Counted from the stretch's first letter, positions 25,783-35,334 are shown. The stretch is 61,869 bases of DNA from CAZCJA01 sp964499015 (GCA_964499015.1 CAZCJA010000003.1:1-61869); one strand, 5' to 3'. Notes: generated by a model from the sequence alone, not told the origin. Program-made: numbers and translations.

Positions 25783-26739
25783 TTATTTAGCTCCTTGGAG
25801 TGTGGCGGGCCGGAAACTGGTCGAGTGGTCGGCGGCGCCGAAGTGGGTGTGCTTTTGAAATTCGACATAACGGTCGACGATATTGCGCTGGCTGACCGTT
25901 TTGAGGCGTTCCACGCTGAAGGACTCCACATTGAACGACGCCATGACGGTGCCGTAAATAATGGATTGGCGCAGAGAGGTCTCGTTGAAATATTTCCCGT
26001 TGGTGACGAGGGAGGAGAAGAAACCGCCCGCGAAGCAGTCACCCGCGCCGGTCGGGTCAAAGACGTCTTGGACCGGATAGGCTGGGGAGACGAAAAAGAA
26101 GTCCTTGGTCATGAGGATCGCGCCGTGCTCGCCTTTCTTGATCACGACCACTTTGGGGCCGCGTTTTAAGAGGTCGTAGCCCGCCTTCACCAGATTGGTG
26201 ATGCCGGTCAAGAGGCGCGCCTCGCCGTCATTTAATAAGAAGACATCGACTTTTTTCAAAAGGCGGTTCAAGCTGTCTTGTTTGATGTTGATCCACAGAT
26301 TCATGGTGTCGCAGCCGATCAAAGCGGGTTTTTTGACCTGATCGAGTACCGACAACTGCAGGTCCGGGTCGATGTTGGCCAAAAAGACGTGCGGGGTTTT
26401 GGCGAGGTTCGAAGAAATTTTGGGTTTAAACGTTTCAAATACGTTGAGATCGGTGGCGTGCGTTTTGGCGGAGTTCATGTCGTTCTCGTACGAGCCGGCC
26501 CAACGGAACGTTTTGCCCTTCACCACCTCTAACCCGTCCGTGGAAATGCCGCGGTCCGTCAATAAGCGAATATGCTCTTTGGGAAAATCTGTGCCGACAA
26601 CGGCGACGATGCTGACGGGCGCAAAAAAGCTGGCCGCGTAGGAAAAGTAGGTGGCCGAGCCGCCAAGCGCCTCTTTTGCGTCACCAAATGGGGTTTTAAT
26701 TGTGTCGAAAGCGACGGAACCAACAACAAGAATGGACAT
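25783..26739 (-). CDS. PfkB-family carbohydrate/nucleoside kinase
   Basis: 318 aa. ATP-dependent kinase of the ribokinase fold. The N-terminal VVGSVAFDTI and GGSATYFSYAA motifs and the C-terminal signature DPTGAGDCFAGGF, with its catalytic aspartate, are intact. The substrate cannot be told from sequence; family members phosphorylate sugars or adenosine. It is first in a two-gene operon with gpmA and divergent from the large TPR gene, sharing a 100-nt intergenic region. Confidence 0.88.
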   Translation of the reverse strand: MSILVVGSVAFDTIKTPFGDAKEALGGSATYFSYAASFFAPVSIVAVVGTDFPKEHIRLLTDRGISTDGLEVVKGKTFRWAGSYENDMNSAKTHATDLNVFETFKPKISSNLAKTPHVFLANIDPDLQLSVLDQVKKPALIGCDTMNLWINIKQDSLNRLLKKVDVFLLNDGEARLLTGITNLVKAGYDLLKRGPKVVVIKKGEHGAILMTKDFFFVSPAYPVQDVFDPTGAGDCFAGGFFSSLVTNGKYFNETSLRQSIIYGTVMASFNVESFSVERLKTVSQRNIVDRYVEFQKHTHFGAADHSTSFRPATLQGAK

Positions 26740-26785
26740 GCAATTGCCTCACTTTTACGTCGATCATGTAAAAAAATTTGTCACC

Positions 26786-26814
26786 TGGCAAACGCGGGAC
26801 CCTTCTGTTATACT
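26786..26814 (+). promoter_or_regulatory. putative sigma-70 promoter of the TPR/ExbB/TonB operon
   Basis: TGGCAA and TATACT are separated by 17 bases, and the -10 box is extended by TG one base upstream. The large TPR gene starts 26 nt after the -10 box. The -35 match is poor. Confidence 0.4.
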
Positions 26815-26839
26815 GAAAATTATCCAGAGCTCATCAAAA

Positions 26840-29839
26840 ATGACACGAAAACTATCATCGAAATACGTATCTCATGCCGTCGTCATCGCGGGACTTCTCG
26901 TCGCAGCGGCCAATGCACACGCCGCTAAACGCTTCAACCCCACGCGCAAGGCATCCGAATACTCGATTGAATTCCGTGGAAATGACCCCAAAGGTTTCTA
27001 CAAAGCGCTCTCATTCCATTTGGAATCCCAGCCGCCGGACAGCGCCGTCACCATCAACGCGCGCGCCACGATGGCCGAACTTCTTTTTGATAATGAAAAC
27101 TACCGCGAGGCCGCACAAACCTATTTACAGTTAACCGAAGCGCCGCTCGCCGATCTCTATAAATTGTCCAGCTTCCAGTATCGCTTGGCCGAATGCTACT
27201 TCTACATGGGGCTTTATGGCGAAGCGTACGACCAATTCTCGCGCGTTCGTTCGAGCGGTCATAAAGCGCTTGAATCGGAAGCGACCTTGGGAATGTCCAT
27301 GGCCGCCCTCGCGCAGGGCAACCGCTCCAGCGCCCAGGCGCATTTGGACATCCTGCTCCTCGAAAACGAGTACTACAAAACCTACGGCCGCGCGCTTTAT
27401 CCGCTCGGCATCATGCTTTTTCAGAATGAGCAGTATCAAAGGGCGCTCGCGTTCTTTGAAAAAGATTTGGACGATCCGAAAAATCTTTATTTTGCGGCGT
27501 TGTCCTATCGCCGTCTGGGTCTTCTGCCCAAAGCCCTTTCCTATTTCCAGCAGCTCACGCAAAAATTTCCCGGCACCGTTTGGGCCCAGCGCGGTGCCTT
27601 TGAAGTTGCCGAAACCTATTATGAACAGCAGGATTTCGAGCTTGCATACCAAAGCTTCCAGCGCTGGCTGACCGAATATCCGAACGGAACCCTGCAGGCC
27701 GAGGCGCAATTCCGCCTGGCCGCCGCCGATTTTCGCCGGGAGCGCTATGACGCGTCCCTGGCGCGGCTTCAACCAATGGAACGAATGGACATGCGCCCGA
27801 CATTGGCCGAGCGCGTCAGCCATTTGACTGCCGAATCGCTGATCGAGATGGATCGCATCCCCGAGCTCGCCGACCGCATCAAGAAAAAAGGCCGCTCCAA
27901 AGACCGCACGCCGGACGAAAACTACCAGCTCATGTGGGCGCTGGCCGCGTTGAATAAATATGAGGAAGCGTTGGCGCTGGCCGAAGAAGGCCTAAATAAA
28001 TTCTACGACCAGGAACTAACGCCGAAGATTTTGTTGGTCGAAGGCTACTGTTACGACAAAGTAAGCAAGCCGGCCGAAGCACTGGCCGCATACCAAACCG
28101 TTGTCGACCGTTTTCCGAACTCCGCCTATTCCGCCCGCGCCCTGCAGTTGATGGCCATGTCCTATGTGCGCGCTCAGCGTTGGCAGGAACTTGTCACGCA
28201 CGTCAATCACCATTGGGCAATGCTCCCGGCGGACGTGAAGCGCGAGTATCCGGAAGTCGAGTTGTGGATCACCGAAGGTCAGTTGGGCCTCGGCAATTAC
28301 GACATCGCGCTCAAGCGCTATCAGCAATTTTTGGCGGCCGCGCCTGATCATCCGCTGACGCCGTTCGCTTATCTAGGCATGGCGGTGGCGCAGGCGGAAA
28401 CCAACCAGCTCGAGGCCGGTTTTCAAACCCTGCAGCAATTCGCGGCGATTGCCACCCAGAAAAAACGGCAGGATTGGCTCGCTCTGGCCACGCTTCAGTC
28501 CGGAAATATTTATTTCAACCAGAAGAACTACGAGAAGGCGATCGCTTTTTACAAAACCTTCCTTAAGGATTTTCCGAAAGACACCCGCATCGCCCAAGTG
28601 CTGTATCAGCAGGGCCAGGCGCTGTACAAGCTTGAATATTATAAGGACGCGGTTGAAACCTGGGGTGAGTTGGCTTCCAAGCACCCGGAAAGCCCGTTGG
28701 CCGAGAAGGGTATGTTTCAGTCCGCCCGAACGCTTTTCGATTTGGGTGATTCCACCGCGGCTGTCAAAGCCTATCAGGCGTACATTAATGAGTTTCCTTC
28801 CAGCGAACGGGTGAAAGAAGCGCGCCTGCAGCTCGCGCACAGTTATTACAACGCCAGCAATTATAAGGAAGCCATTCCGCGTTATCAGGAATTTTTGGTT
28901 TTGTATCCGGGTTCGCCCGAATCCGTTAGCGTGCAGGACTTCCTCCAGATCGCCTACGTGCAAGTGGGCAAAACCGACGAAGAGCTTGAGCAGCTGACGC
29001 AGGGGCAGGTTAAAACCCAGGTCCTGGCGGATCTGTATTGGGAAAAGGGCGCGAAGGCTTTTAACGAGAAGGATTACGTTAGCGCCATTAACTATTTCGA
29101 AAAAATCCTGATCAATTTCCCGGCGTCGAGTTTGGCCGCGCAGTCCTCGTTCTACCGCGCCGAATCGCTTTATTCGCAGACCAAATACATCGAAGCGNNN
29201 NNNNNNNTCCTGGCCCAATATCCGAACGACGACCAGGCGCCGACCGCGTTGTTCCGCCTGGGTGTGAGCTTGTTCAATCAAAACCGTTTTGAGGAAGCCG
29301 CCGTCACATTTGAGAATTTCCTGCAGCGCTATCCGGATGATCCGCTCGCGCAGAACGCCGCGGAAAACATTCCGGTTGCCTACGCCAAGATCGGCAAAAC
29401 CGCGGAGTCCGAATCGGCTTATACCAGCCTGCTCGCCCGCGCCAAAGACCCGGCTCAGCGCGCCGGCCTTTTAATTCAGGCCGGACAGATTAAGGAAAAG
29501 GCCGGAAACGCGGCCGAAGCCATCAAATATTACGAACAGGTGGACCCGTCGGTCCCTGAGTACCCCGCGGCGATCTATTCGATCGGCAATATTCACGCCC
29601 AGGCTGGCCAATCCGACCAAGAAATAAAGGCCTACGAAAAGCTGCTTTCGGTGTCTAAGAAGGACGATCCGTACCGCTTGGCGGGTATCAGCCGCATGGC
29701 GGAGCTGTATATCGCTCAGGGGAACGCAAAGAAGGCGCTGGAGCTGTATTCGGATGTGGCGAAGTACGCCTCCGACGAAGAAACGCTCGCCAACGCCAAG
29801 TTGCGTTTGGACGAGCTGCAAAAAGTTTTGAACCAATAA
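26840..29839 (+). CDS. large secreted TPR protein heading the ExbB/ExbD/TonB operon
   Basis: 999 aa (one segment hidden by ten N bases at 29199-29208). The ATG at 26840 was chosen because a signal peptide follows directly (VVIAGLLVAAANAHA) and the putative promoter is just upstream; the open frame continues back into the divergent kinase gene. The mature protein is a superhelix of about 20 or more TPR units (e.g. YEKAIAFYKTFLKDFPKD, ALAYFEKILINFPAS-like repeats). Such periplasmic or outer-membrane TPR proteins (YbgF, BamD, GltE-like) bridge Tol/Agl-type motors to the envelope. Frame is kept across the gap. Confidence 0.85.
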   Translation: MTRKLSSKYVSHAVVIAGLLVAAANAHAAKRFNPTRKASEYSIEFRGNDPKGFYKALSFHLESQPPDSAVTINARATMAELLFDNENYREAAQTYLQLTEAPLADLYKLSSFQYRLAECYFYMGLYGEAYDQFSRVRSSGHKALESEATLGMSMAALAQGNRSSAQAHLDILLLENEYYKTYGRALYPLGIMLFQNEQYQRALAFFEKDLDDPKNLYFAALSYRRLGLLPKALSYFQQLTQKFPGTVWAQRGAFEVAETYYEQQDFELAYQSFQRWLTEYPNGTLQAEAQFRLAAADFRRERYDASLARLQPMERMDMRPTLAERVSHLTAESLIEMDRIPELADRIKKKGRSKDRTPDENYQLMWALAALNKYEEALALAEEGLNKFYDQELTPKILLVEGYCYDKVSKPAEALAAYQTVVDRFPNSAYSARALQLMAMSYVRAQRWQELVTHVNHHWAMLPADVKREYPEVELWITEGQLGLGNYDIALKRYQQFLAAAPDHPLTPFAYLGMAVAQAETNQLEAGFQTLQQFAAIATQKKRQDWLALATLQSGNIYFNQKNYEKAIAFYKTFLKDFPKDTRIAQVLYQQGQALYKLEYYKDAVETWGELASKHPESPLAEKGMFQSARTLFDLGDSTAAVKAYQAYINEFPSSERVKEARLQLAHSYYNASNYKEAIPRYQEFLVLYPGSPESVSVQDFLQIAYVQVGKTDEELEQLTQGQVKTQVLADLYWEKGAKAFNEKDYVSAINYFEKILINFPASSLAAQSSFYRAESLYSQTKYIEAXXXXLAQYPNDDQAPTALFRLGVSLFNQNRFEEAAVTFENFLQRYPDDPLAQNAAENIPVAYAKIGKTAESESAYTSLLARAKDPAQRAGLLIQAGQIKEKAGNAAEAIKYYEQVDPSVPEYPAAIYSIGNIHAQAGQSDQEIKAYEKLLSVSKKDDPYRLAGISRMAELYIAQGNAKKALELYSDVAKYASDEETLANAKLRLDELQKVLNQ
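29199..29208. other. assembly gap (10 N) inside the TPR gene
   Basis: Ten N bases within a repeat-rich coding region. The reading frame happens to be preserved, but the true number of missing bases, and possibly TPR units, is unknown. Confidence 0.97.
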
Positions 29840-29857
29840 TTCAGGAACGGAGGACCT

Positions 29858-30478
29858 ATGCAAGCATTGACGTTTCGCGAAATTCTGGCAATCAGCCACG
29901 TTATTCCGGTGCTGGTTTTTTTCTCGATCATCGGCATCGGCGTGATGTTCGAGCGGTGGATCTGCTACATGAAATACGGGCGCGTGAACCAGCACGATTT
30001 GGACAAGATCCGGGCTTCCGTTAAAAGCGGGAATTTGGACACCGCGAAAAAAGAAGCGCTGCGCGCTTCGGGTTTCGTTTCAGAGGCGATCGCGGCCCAG
30101 TTGGACGCGGTGCACATGCCGCGCTCCGAACGCGAAAGCTTGGTGCTCTTCTACCATCAACGCCTCCAGTCGATTCTCGGCAAACGCTTGTGGGTGTTCG
30201 GTACGCTCAGCTTTATCTGCCCGCTGATCGGGCTTCTGGGCACCGTCCTTGGTGTTATTACGGCCTTTCATGACTTGGCCGTGTCTGGATCCGGCGGTCC
30301 CACCATCGTGGCCGCGGGTATTTCCGAAGCGCTCTATGCGACGGCCGCGGGCATCACGGTCGCCATCGCGGCCGCCATGATTTACAACTGGCTCAACATT
30401 TGGATGAAAAACGCGCTCTCGAACATCGACATCTTCAGCCAGGAAATGATCTTCCTGACGTTGGGACGCAGCAAGTAA
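29858..30478 (+). CDS. exbB: ExbB/TolQ-family proton channel protein
   Basis: 206 aa. Three membrane helices (about 12-32, 110-135, 150-172) in the ExbB/TolQ arrangement. The signature region LIGLLGTVLGVITAFHDLA and the following AGISEALYATAAGITVAI match the family closely. It forms the pentameric proton channel around ExbD dimers. SD GGAGG is placed well before the ATG. It lies 18 nt after the TPR gene and 16 nt before the first exbD. Confidence 0.95.
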   Translation: MQALTFREILAISHVIPVLVFFSIIGIGVMFERWICYMKYGRVNQHDLDKIRASVKSGNLDTAKKEALRASGFVSEAIAAQLDAVHMPRSERESLVLFYHQRLQSILGKRLWVFGTLSFICPLIGLLGTVLGVITAFHDLAVSGSGGPTIVAAGISEALYATAAGITVAIAAAMIYNWLNIWMKNALSNIDIFSQEMIFLTLGRSK

Positions 30479-30494
30479 AAGGAAAGCAGGCGTT

Positions 30495-30920
30495 ATGGAA
30501 ATGAATCAAAGCGACGACCTAGACGAGACAGACAAGATTAACGTCGTGCCGTTGGCCGACTTGTCTCTCGTTTTGCTCATCATCCTCATGGTCCTTTCGC
30601 CCATGGTGATGTCGTCGATGATTCGCGTCCAGGCGCCGCAGATCGATAAGGTGAAGGCCTCAAAGAGCCGCGAAAAAACGCCGGACCCGCTGTTCGTCAA
30701 GATCACGTCGAAAGGCATGTTTTTGAACAACACGCAGGTGGATTCCGAAGAGTTTTTGGCGGAGCAGATCGGCATAAAACTGCGCGACGATGCGGACCGC
30801 CCGGTGATCGTTTCCGCGGAAGATAACATCCAGGTTGGTTTCGTGGTCAAGATTTTGGATTTGGCCAAGCAGAACGGCGCCTCAAAAATTTCACTGGTTA
30901 AGGCGGGAATTCAGTCGTGA
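30495..30920 (+). CDS. exbD: ExbD/TolR-family protein, first copy
   Basis: 141 aa. One membrane helix with the proton-carrying aspartate D22 in VVPLADLSLVLLIILMV, then a periplasmic TolR-like domain. The stop overlaps the GTG start of a second exbD. Having two different ExbD/TolR proteins for one ExbB mirrors AglQ/AglS with AglR. Confidence 0.94.
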   Translation: MEMNQSDDLDETDKINVVPLADLSLVLLIILMVLSPMVMSSMIRVQAPQIDKVKASKSREKTPDPLFVKITSKGMFLNNTQVDSEEFLAEQIGIKLRDDADRPVIVSAEDNIQVGFVVKILDLAKQNGASKISLVKAGIQS

Positions 30921-31345
30921 ATTTACGGTCGATGCTTTCAGAAGAGCCCACGATTGCCGGCGTCAATATCGTCCCCGTCATCGACCTGTGTTTGGTTCTC
31001 CTTATTATATTGATGGTGACCTCTCCGATGCTGGAAACCGCCGATTTGCCGGTCAAATTGCCGAAAGCGTCAACGATTGAAAGCAAAGAGCGCAACATCG
31101 CGATCACGTATTCGCCGGACGGCCGGTTGGCCATCAACACCGATATCGTGCAGAACGAAGATGATTTTATTCCCATGCTGGCGAAATTGATTAAAGAGGA
31201 TCCTGAAATTTTGGTGATTCTGCGCGTTGACAAGGAATCGTCGTACATCAGCCTCACGGAGTTGATCACGCGCTGCAAAAAAGCCGGCGCGAAGAACATC
31301 GGCGTGGGTACGGAACAAATAAAACCGGGAGAAGAGGCGTCATGA
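30917..31345 (+). CDS. exbD: ExbD/TolR-family protein, second copy
   Basis: 142 aa, GTG start in the overlap with the first exbD. It keeps the critical aspartate (D23, IVPVIDLCLVLLIILMV) and a periplasmic domain (EILVILRVDKES) differing clearly from the first copy, so the two are old paralogues rather than a recent duplication. It ends in an ATGA overlap with the TonB-like gene. Confidence 0.94.
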   Translation: MNLRSMLSEEPTIAGVNIVPVIDLCLVLLIILMVTSPMLETADLPVKLPKASTIESKERNIAITYSPDGRLAINTDIVQNEDDFIPMLAKLIKEDPEILVILRVDKESSYISLTELITRCKKAGAKNIGVGTEQIKPGEEAS

Positions 31346-32634
31346 CCGGAGCGGCGGGGTTTAATCTAAATATCAACTGGCACCGCTACGACACGCCGCT
31401 GCGCGTCGATATCATGTGCCTGATTGCCGCGTTGGCTCTGCACGTTCCGCTTTATTTCATTAAGGTCGACGCCAAGAAGAAAGCTCAGGATTTGACCAAG
31501 AACCGTTTGAGTGAAGTGGTCATGCTCGACCAGATTGAAAAGAAAGAAGACATTCCGGTGCCGCAGCCGATTGCGGCCAAGCCAAGCCTGGCCGATCGTT
31601 TGAAGGCTTTGGTCAAAAAAGAGCCGCCGCCACCGCCTCCGCCGCCGAAAGTGGTGGAGCCGCCGAAGCAGTTGGCGCTCGCGCCCAAAGAAATTAAATT
31701 GGACCCGAAGCTGTCGTCGCCGCAGAAGATCGAACCGCGGCTCCAGACCAAAGAAGGATTTAAAACCGCGGCCGACGCCAAGTTGGTGGAGCAGCAGATT
31801 TCTTTGAAGACCGCCGGCGCCGGCGTGGCGCCGCTCTCAGCAAAGAAACTCGGCGTTGTTGAAAACCGCGACTCGCTCAAATCCGACAAAGGCAATTTTA
31901 AGATCGCGCAGAACGAATCGCTGGCGTCGATTGGCGGCGGACCGTCCATCGCCGATCCGTCTGCGCCGCGCATCGCGATCCAAACCGGTAAGACGGGGAG
32001 CAAGGAAGGTTTCACCGCACCGCCGCCGCAAAAGGCGGATCGGGGAAAGATGGGAGATATCGCCGGCGCAAGCTTGGACGGCAAGAAATTGGGCCTGCGC
32101 GACAGCATCATCGCGCGCGACGCGGGCGCGGGCCGGATCAATACGCCGAACAGCAGCCGCACCGGCGTGATCGGCGGCGGAGCTGTCGCGACCAAGCAAG
32201 ATCAAGGACGATTTGAAGGCGGCCGCGAAGGCGGTGTTTTGGGCGGAGTTGCCGGTGGTGTGGTCGGCGGAACGGGCGTCGCCAGCGGTTCCGGTTCCAA
32301 AATTTCAGCGGGCGCGGTCGCGGCGCCGAAGAAAAAGAAAGAGATGTTCCAGTTGACCGGCGAACTGAAAGATCGTCCGCGCCTGCATCAGGAAGTGCCG
32401 CAGTATCCGGCGTGGGCCGAACAGAAGGGGATTGAAGCGGCGGTTGTTTTGCAATTTTCCGTGGAGCCGACCGGCGTCGTGAAAGATGCCATTGTGGTCG
32501 TGCGCACCTCGGGTTATCCTGAACTGGACGAATTGGCCAAGAAAGCGCTGCGCAAATGGAAGTTTGTGCCGCTGACGGACGGCGAGAACCGCGTCGAAGT
32601 CGGAACGATCACGTTTAACTACACGCTGAGCTAA
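31342..32634 (+). CDS. TonB-like energy transducer
   Basis: 430 aa. A cytoplasmic N-terminus of about 20 residues, a membrane helix (about 22-40), a proline stretch (KEPPPPPPPPKVV at about 93-105), a long Gly/Ala/Lys-rich spacer (150-330), and a TonB C-terminal domain (about 340-430: YPAWAEQKGIEAAVVLQFSV, ALRKWKFVP). TonB normally transfers motor energy to outer-membrane receptors; GltG and GltJ of the Myxococcus gliding machine also end in TonB domains. No TonB-dependent receptor is in this window. It is coupled to exbD (ATGA). Confidence 0.9.
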   Translation: MTGAAGFNLNINWHRYDTPLRVDIMCLIAALALHVPLYFIKVDAKKKAQDLTKNRLSEVVMLDQIEKKEDIPVPQPIAAKPSLADRLKALVKKEPPPPPPPPKVVEPPKQLALAPKEIKLDPKLSSPQKIEPRLQTKEGFKTAADAKLVEQQISLKTAGAGVAPLSAKKLGVVENRDSLKSDKGNFKIAQNESLASIGGGPSIADPSAPRIAIQTGKTGSKEGFTAPPPQKADRGKMGDIAGASLDGKKLGLRDSIIARDAGAGRINTPNSSRTGVIGGGAVATKQDQGRFEGGREGGVLGGVAGGVVGGTGVASGSGSKISAGAVAAPKKKKEMFQLTGELKDRPRLHQEVPQYPAWAEQKGIEAAVVLQFSVEPTGVVKDAIVVVRTSGYPELDELAKKALRKWKFVPLTDGENRVEVGTITFNYTLS

Positions 32635-32638
32635 ATTT

Positions 32639-33547
32639 ATGAAACAAAACTTAATTCATCTGGTGAGTCTCTTGAGCGCGACCGCGGTGTTTGCGGCGCC
32701 GATGGACGTCACCATCAAAGGCGAATCGCGCGAGAAAGTGACGATCGAACGCGTGGCTCCCGAACCCGACGCGCCGATCAAGGACGTGATCCCGTTCTCG
32801 CGCTTGGGCCAGACCGATTGGATTTTGTCTGAAGAGCTCGATTATGTTGATTCTGAAAAACAGATCGCGATGATGGACGTGCACAGCCCGAAAACGTTCA
32901 AGCCCTCGATGATTGAATTTCCGAAGCCGCCGTTTTTTGTGCAGGCTTATCCGCCGCCTCCAACGCCGATCCTTGTGGACAAGCGCCCGAACGCGCCGCC
33001 CCCGCCCGGTGAAAACGAGACCTGGGCGTTCATCGTCGTCGACCAGAACAACAATTTGCTGAAGAAAATCGAAGGGAACACGATTCCCGCGGAGCCCGTG
33101 CAGTGGGACGGCATGCGCGGCGACGAATTCCTGCTCCGCACCGACGAAATTTATTCCTCCATGTTGATTATTCAGGAAACGCCGGAGGCGACGCGCACCA
33201 TCGTCGGCGAGCCGATTTCCTTGCCCGCCCTTCGGTATGTGAACGGCACCAAAATTATTTTCGAGTTCAGCAATCGCCGCGTTTACGAAGACGGCCTGTC
33301 AAACTTCTCGCCGGTTTTGCGTATCCTGATCGATCAATTGCTGAATGACCTGCGCAAGCATCAAGGCCTGCCGTTTTCAATCACGATTTACGACCGCAAT
33401 ATGGATCTGTCGCAAAAGCGCGTGCAGAGCTGGAAGAAGCTCCTTGAAGAGAGTCTGCTTTTGCCGGAAGATAAATTTGACGTGAAAGCCGCGATGCCAT
33501 TCGATCGCGGCGAGATCACCCAAGTGGTCTTGGAGATCAATAAATGA
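32639..33547 (+). CDS. secreted protein with proline-rich linker and degenerate OmpA-like domain
   Basis: 302 aa. Signal peptide 1-19 (ends VFAAP). After about 80 residues comes a proline-rich linker (YPPPPTPI, NAPPPPGE), then an Ig/FlgD-like beta segment (TWAFIVVDQNNNLLKKIEG). The C-terminal 100 residues resemble an OmpA/MotB domain in secondary-structure order (IIFEFSN, helices, ITIYDRNMDLSQKRVQSW), but the peptidoglycan-binding D and R positions are not clearly kept. The protein lies in the exbB operon, 4 nt after the TonB-like gene and ATGA-coupled to the next gene. Confidence 0.7.
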   Translation: MKQNLIHLVSLLSATAVFAAPMDVTIKGESREKVTIERVAPEPDAPIKDVIPFSRLGQTDWILSEELDYVDSEKQIAMMDVHSPKTFKPSMIEFPKPPFFVQAYPPPPTPILVDKRPNAPPPPGENETWAFIVVDQNNNLLKKIEGNTIPAEPVQWDGMRGDEFLLRTDEIYSSMLIIQETPEATRTIVGEPISLPALRYVNGTKIIFEFSNRRVYEDGLSNFSPVLRILIDQLLNDLRKHQGLPFSITIYDRNMDLSQKRVQSWKKLLEESLLLPEDKFDVKAAMPFDRGEITQVVLEINK

Positions 33548-34308
33548 AGAAGATCCTTTTGATTTTGGCGGTGTGCCTCTTCTCCAGCGCGGCGTTTTTG
33601 CGAGCGGAAGACGACAACGTGAAAAATCTCATGGGCGAAGGCCTGCAGCTCTACAGCGAAAAACAGTACATTCGCGCGCTTGATTTGTTCAAGCAAGTGA
33701 AACGCATCGACCCGTCGAACGCGCTCGCCGACGAGTACATCGCCAAAACGGAGAAGGCGATCACCGATTGGGAAAACAACCCGGAAACGCCGAAAGAGAA
33801 AAGCCCAACCTGGGACACGCTATTGGACGCGCGCCAGAACCGCCGCCCCGTGGCGGACGTGGCCAACGCCAAGGACATTATCGCCGCCCGGCGCTCGCTC
33901 GTCGAGCGCATGAAAAATCGCTCCACCCGCACGGACAATATCGTCCAGATCCAGGACAACAATCGCGGCCTGAGCATCATTCTTTTTCACGATCAGTTGT
34001 TTGTGCCCGGCCTGCAAACGCTGCGCGATGAAGCGCTGCCGATTTTGGAGAACGTCGCGGCGCTGATCCGTCAGAAAGGCGACAAAGGCGTGACCATTCA
34101 AAGCCTGGCCCGCAACGACTCGCAGGATCCATACATGCTGTACCCTGATTTCCCCGTCCCCGCTCCCGATCCGACGTCGCGGATGCGCAAGGACAAAGAA
34201 AAAGACACGCCATCCTTCGTCTTCCAGGATATTGAAGCCACGCGCTCCTTCATCCTCTTCACCTATCTTGCCCAACGCAGCATGGGCAAGGTCGCCGCAA
34301 CGCGCTAA
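33544..34308 (+). CDS. secreted TPR plus OmpA-like domain protein
   Basis: 254 aa. Signal peptide 1-21, one TPR hairpin (about 27-70, ALDLFKQVKRIDPSNALA), then a region like the OmpA/MotB C-terminal domain (RGLSIILFHDQLFVPGLQTLRDEALPILENV...). The usual GHTD is missing and a proline-rich insertion (PDFPVPAPDPTS) occupies its place, so wall binding is doubtful. It is the last gene of the motor-like operon; tilS begins 9 nt later. Confidence 0.7.
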   Translation: MKKILLILAVCLFSSAAFLRAEDDNVKNLMGEGLQLYSEKQYIRALDLFKQVKRIDPSNALADEYIAKTEKAITDWENNPETPKEKSPTWDTLLDARQNRRPVADVANAKDIIAARRSLVERMKNRSTRTDNIVQIQDNNRGLSIILFHDQLFVPGLQTLRDEALPILENVAALIRQKGDKGVTIQSLARNDSQDPYMLYPDFPVPAPDPTSRMRKDKEKDTPSFVFQDIEATRSFILFTYLAQRSMGKVAATR

Positions 34309-34317
34309 TATCCCCGA

Positions 34318-35334
34318 GTGCATAATCTGACCACGGCATTGCTCCGCTTTTTTGCGGACGCTCCCGAGCTGTTTCCGCAGCGCGGGCGCGTTCTTGTCGC
34401 CTGTTCCGGCGGGCCGGATTCGGTCGCCTTGGCCCGCGCCCTCGTTTCTTTAAGCAGAGAACTTCCGCAGTATGAATTCCATTTGGCCCATGTGAACCAC
34501 AAATTGCGGGGTTCTTCGTCGGAAAAAGACGCGCGCTTCGTGCGCGGCCTGGCGAAGGAATTGGGCTGGGAGCTTCATGAAAAAAACGTGCCGGTGCGCA
34601 TTTCATCGGGGAACTTGGAGGAGACCGCCCGTGTTAGACGCTACGACGCGCTGACCGCAATGGCGAAGAAATCCGGCGCGCGCGCCGTATTGACCGCGCA
34701 CACGCAGGACGATCAGGCCGAAACGATTTTGATGAATTTGCTGCGCGGTTCAGGTGCCACGGGTCTCGGCGGGATGAATCCGGCGCGGGTTTGGCGAGAC
34801 AGCGGCGTGGTTGTCGGCCGGCCGTTTCTTGCGGTGTCGAAGGCGGACGTTAACGCGTTTCTGAAGAAAGAAAAAGCCGCATTCCGGACCGACGAATCGA
34901 ACAAAGACGAAAAATTTTTTCGTAATTTTTTGCGCAAAAAAGTGATGCCGCAGCTGCGCCGTCGCTCGCCTGGATTTGAACAGCGGCTGGCGAATACGGC
35001 CGCGGTTTTGCGCGAAGAAGAGGCCGCTTGGGGCATGCAAATGGAGGAAATGTCGGACAAATTCCTCCGTCCGTACCGCGGCGGCCAATTGCTTGATTTC
35101 GAGGGGGTATTAAGTTATTCTGCCGCAGCTGTCCGACGCTTTTTACGACGCGTTATGGGCGGCGATGCACTGGACTTCAACGCCGTGGAGAGGCTAAAGC
35201 AGTGGATGGCTTCTCCTCCCAACAACGGCCGCATCTGGCAGGGACGTCTGGGCTGGGTCGCCGAACGGCTTTCCAAATCAAAAGGAGCGCCTTCCGCCAA
35301 ACTCTTCTGGATTAGAAACGTAAAATCAAAATGA
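34318..35334 (+). CDS. tilS: tRNA(Ile)-lysidine synthetase
   Basis: 338 aa, GTG start. It modifies C34 of tRNA-Ile(CAU) to lysidine so that AUA is read as isoleucine. The PP-loop SGGPDSVAL is at about 30-38; HVNHKLRG and TAHTQDDQAETILMNLLRGSG are the other catalytic motifs. The C-terminal substrate-binding part is short, as in the compact class of TilS. It is ATGA-coupled to ftsH, a common pairing. Confidence 0.95.
   Translation: MHNLTTALLRFFADAPELFPQRGRVLVACSGGPDSVALARALVSLSRELPQYEFHLAHVNHKLRGSSSEKDARFVRGLAKELGWELHEKNVPVRISSGNLEETARVRRYDALTAMAKKSGARAVLTAHTQDDQAETILMNLLRGSGATGLGGMNPARVWRDSGVVVGRPFLAVSKADVNAFLKKEKAAFRTDESNKDEKFFRNFLRKKVMPQLRRRSPGFEQRLANTAAVLREEEAAWGMQMEEMSDKFLRPYRGGQLLDFEGVLSYSAAAVRRFLRRVMGGDALDFNAVERLKQWMASPPNNGRIWQGRLGWVAERLSKSKGAPSAKLFWIRNVKSK

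Noticed and set aside
30495..31345. The two exbD genes as an assembly duplication
   Set aside because: The proteins differ over most of their length and only share the membrane-helix motif, so they are real paralogues.
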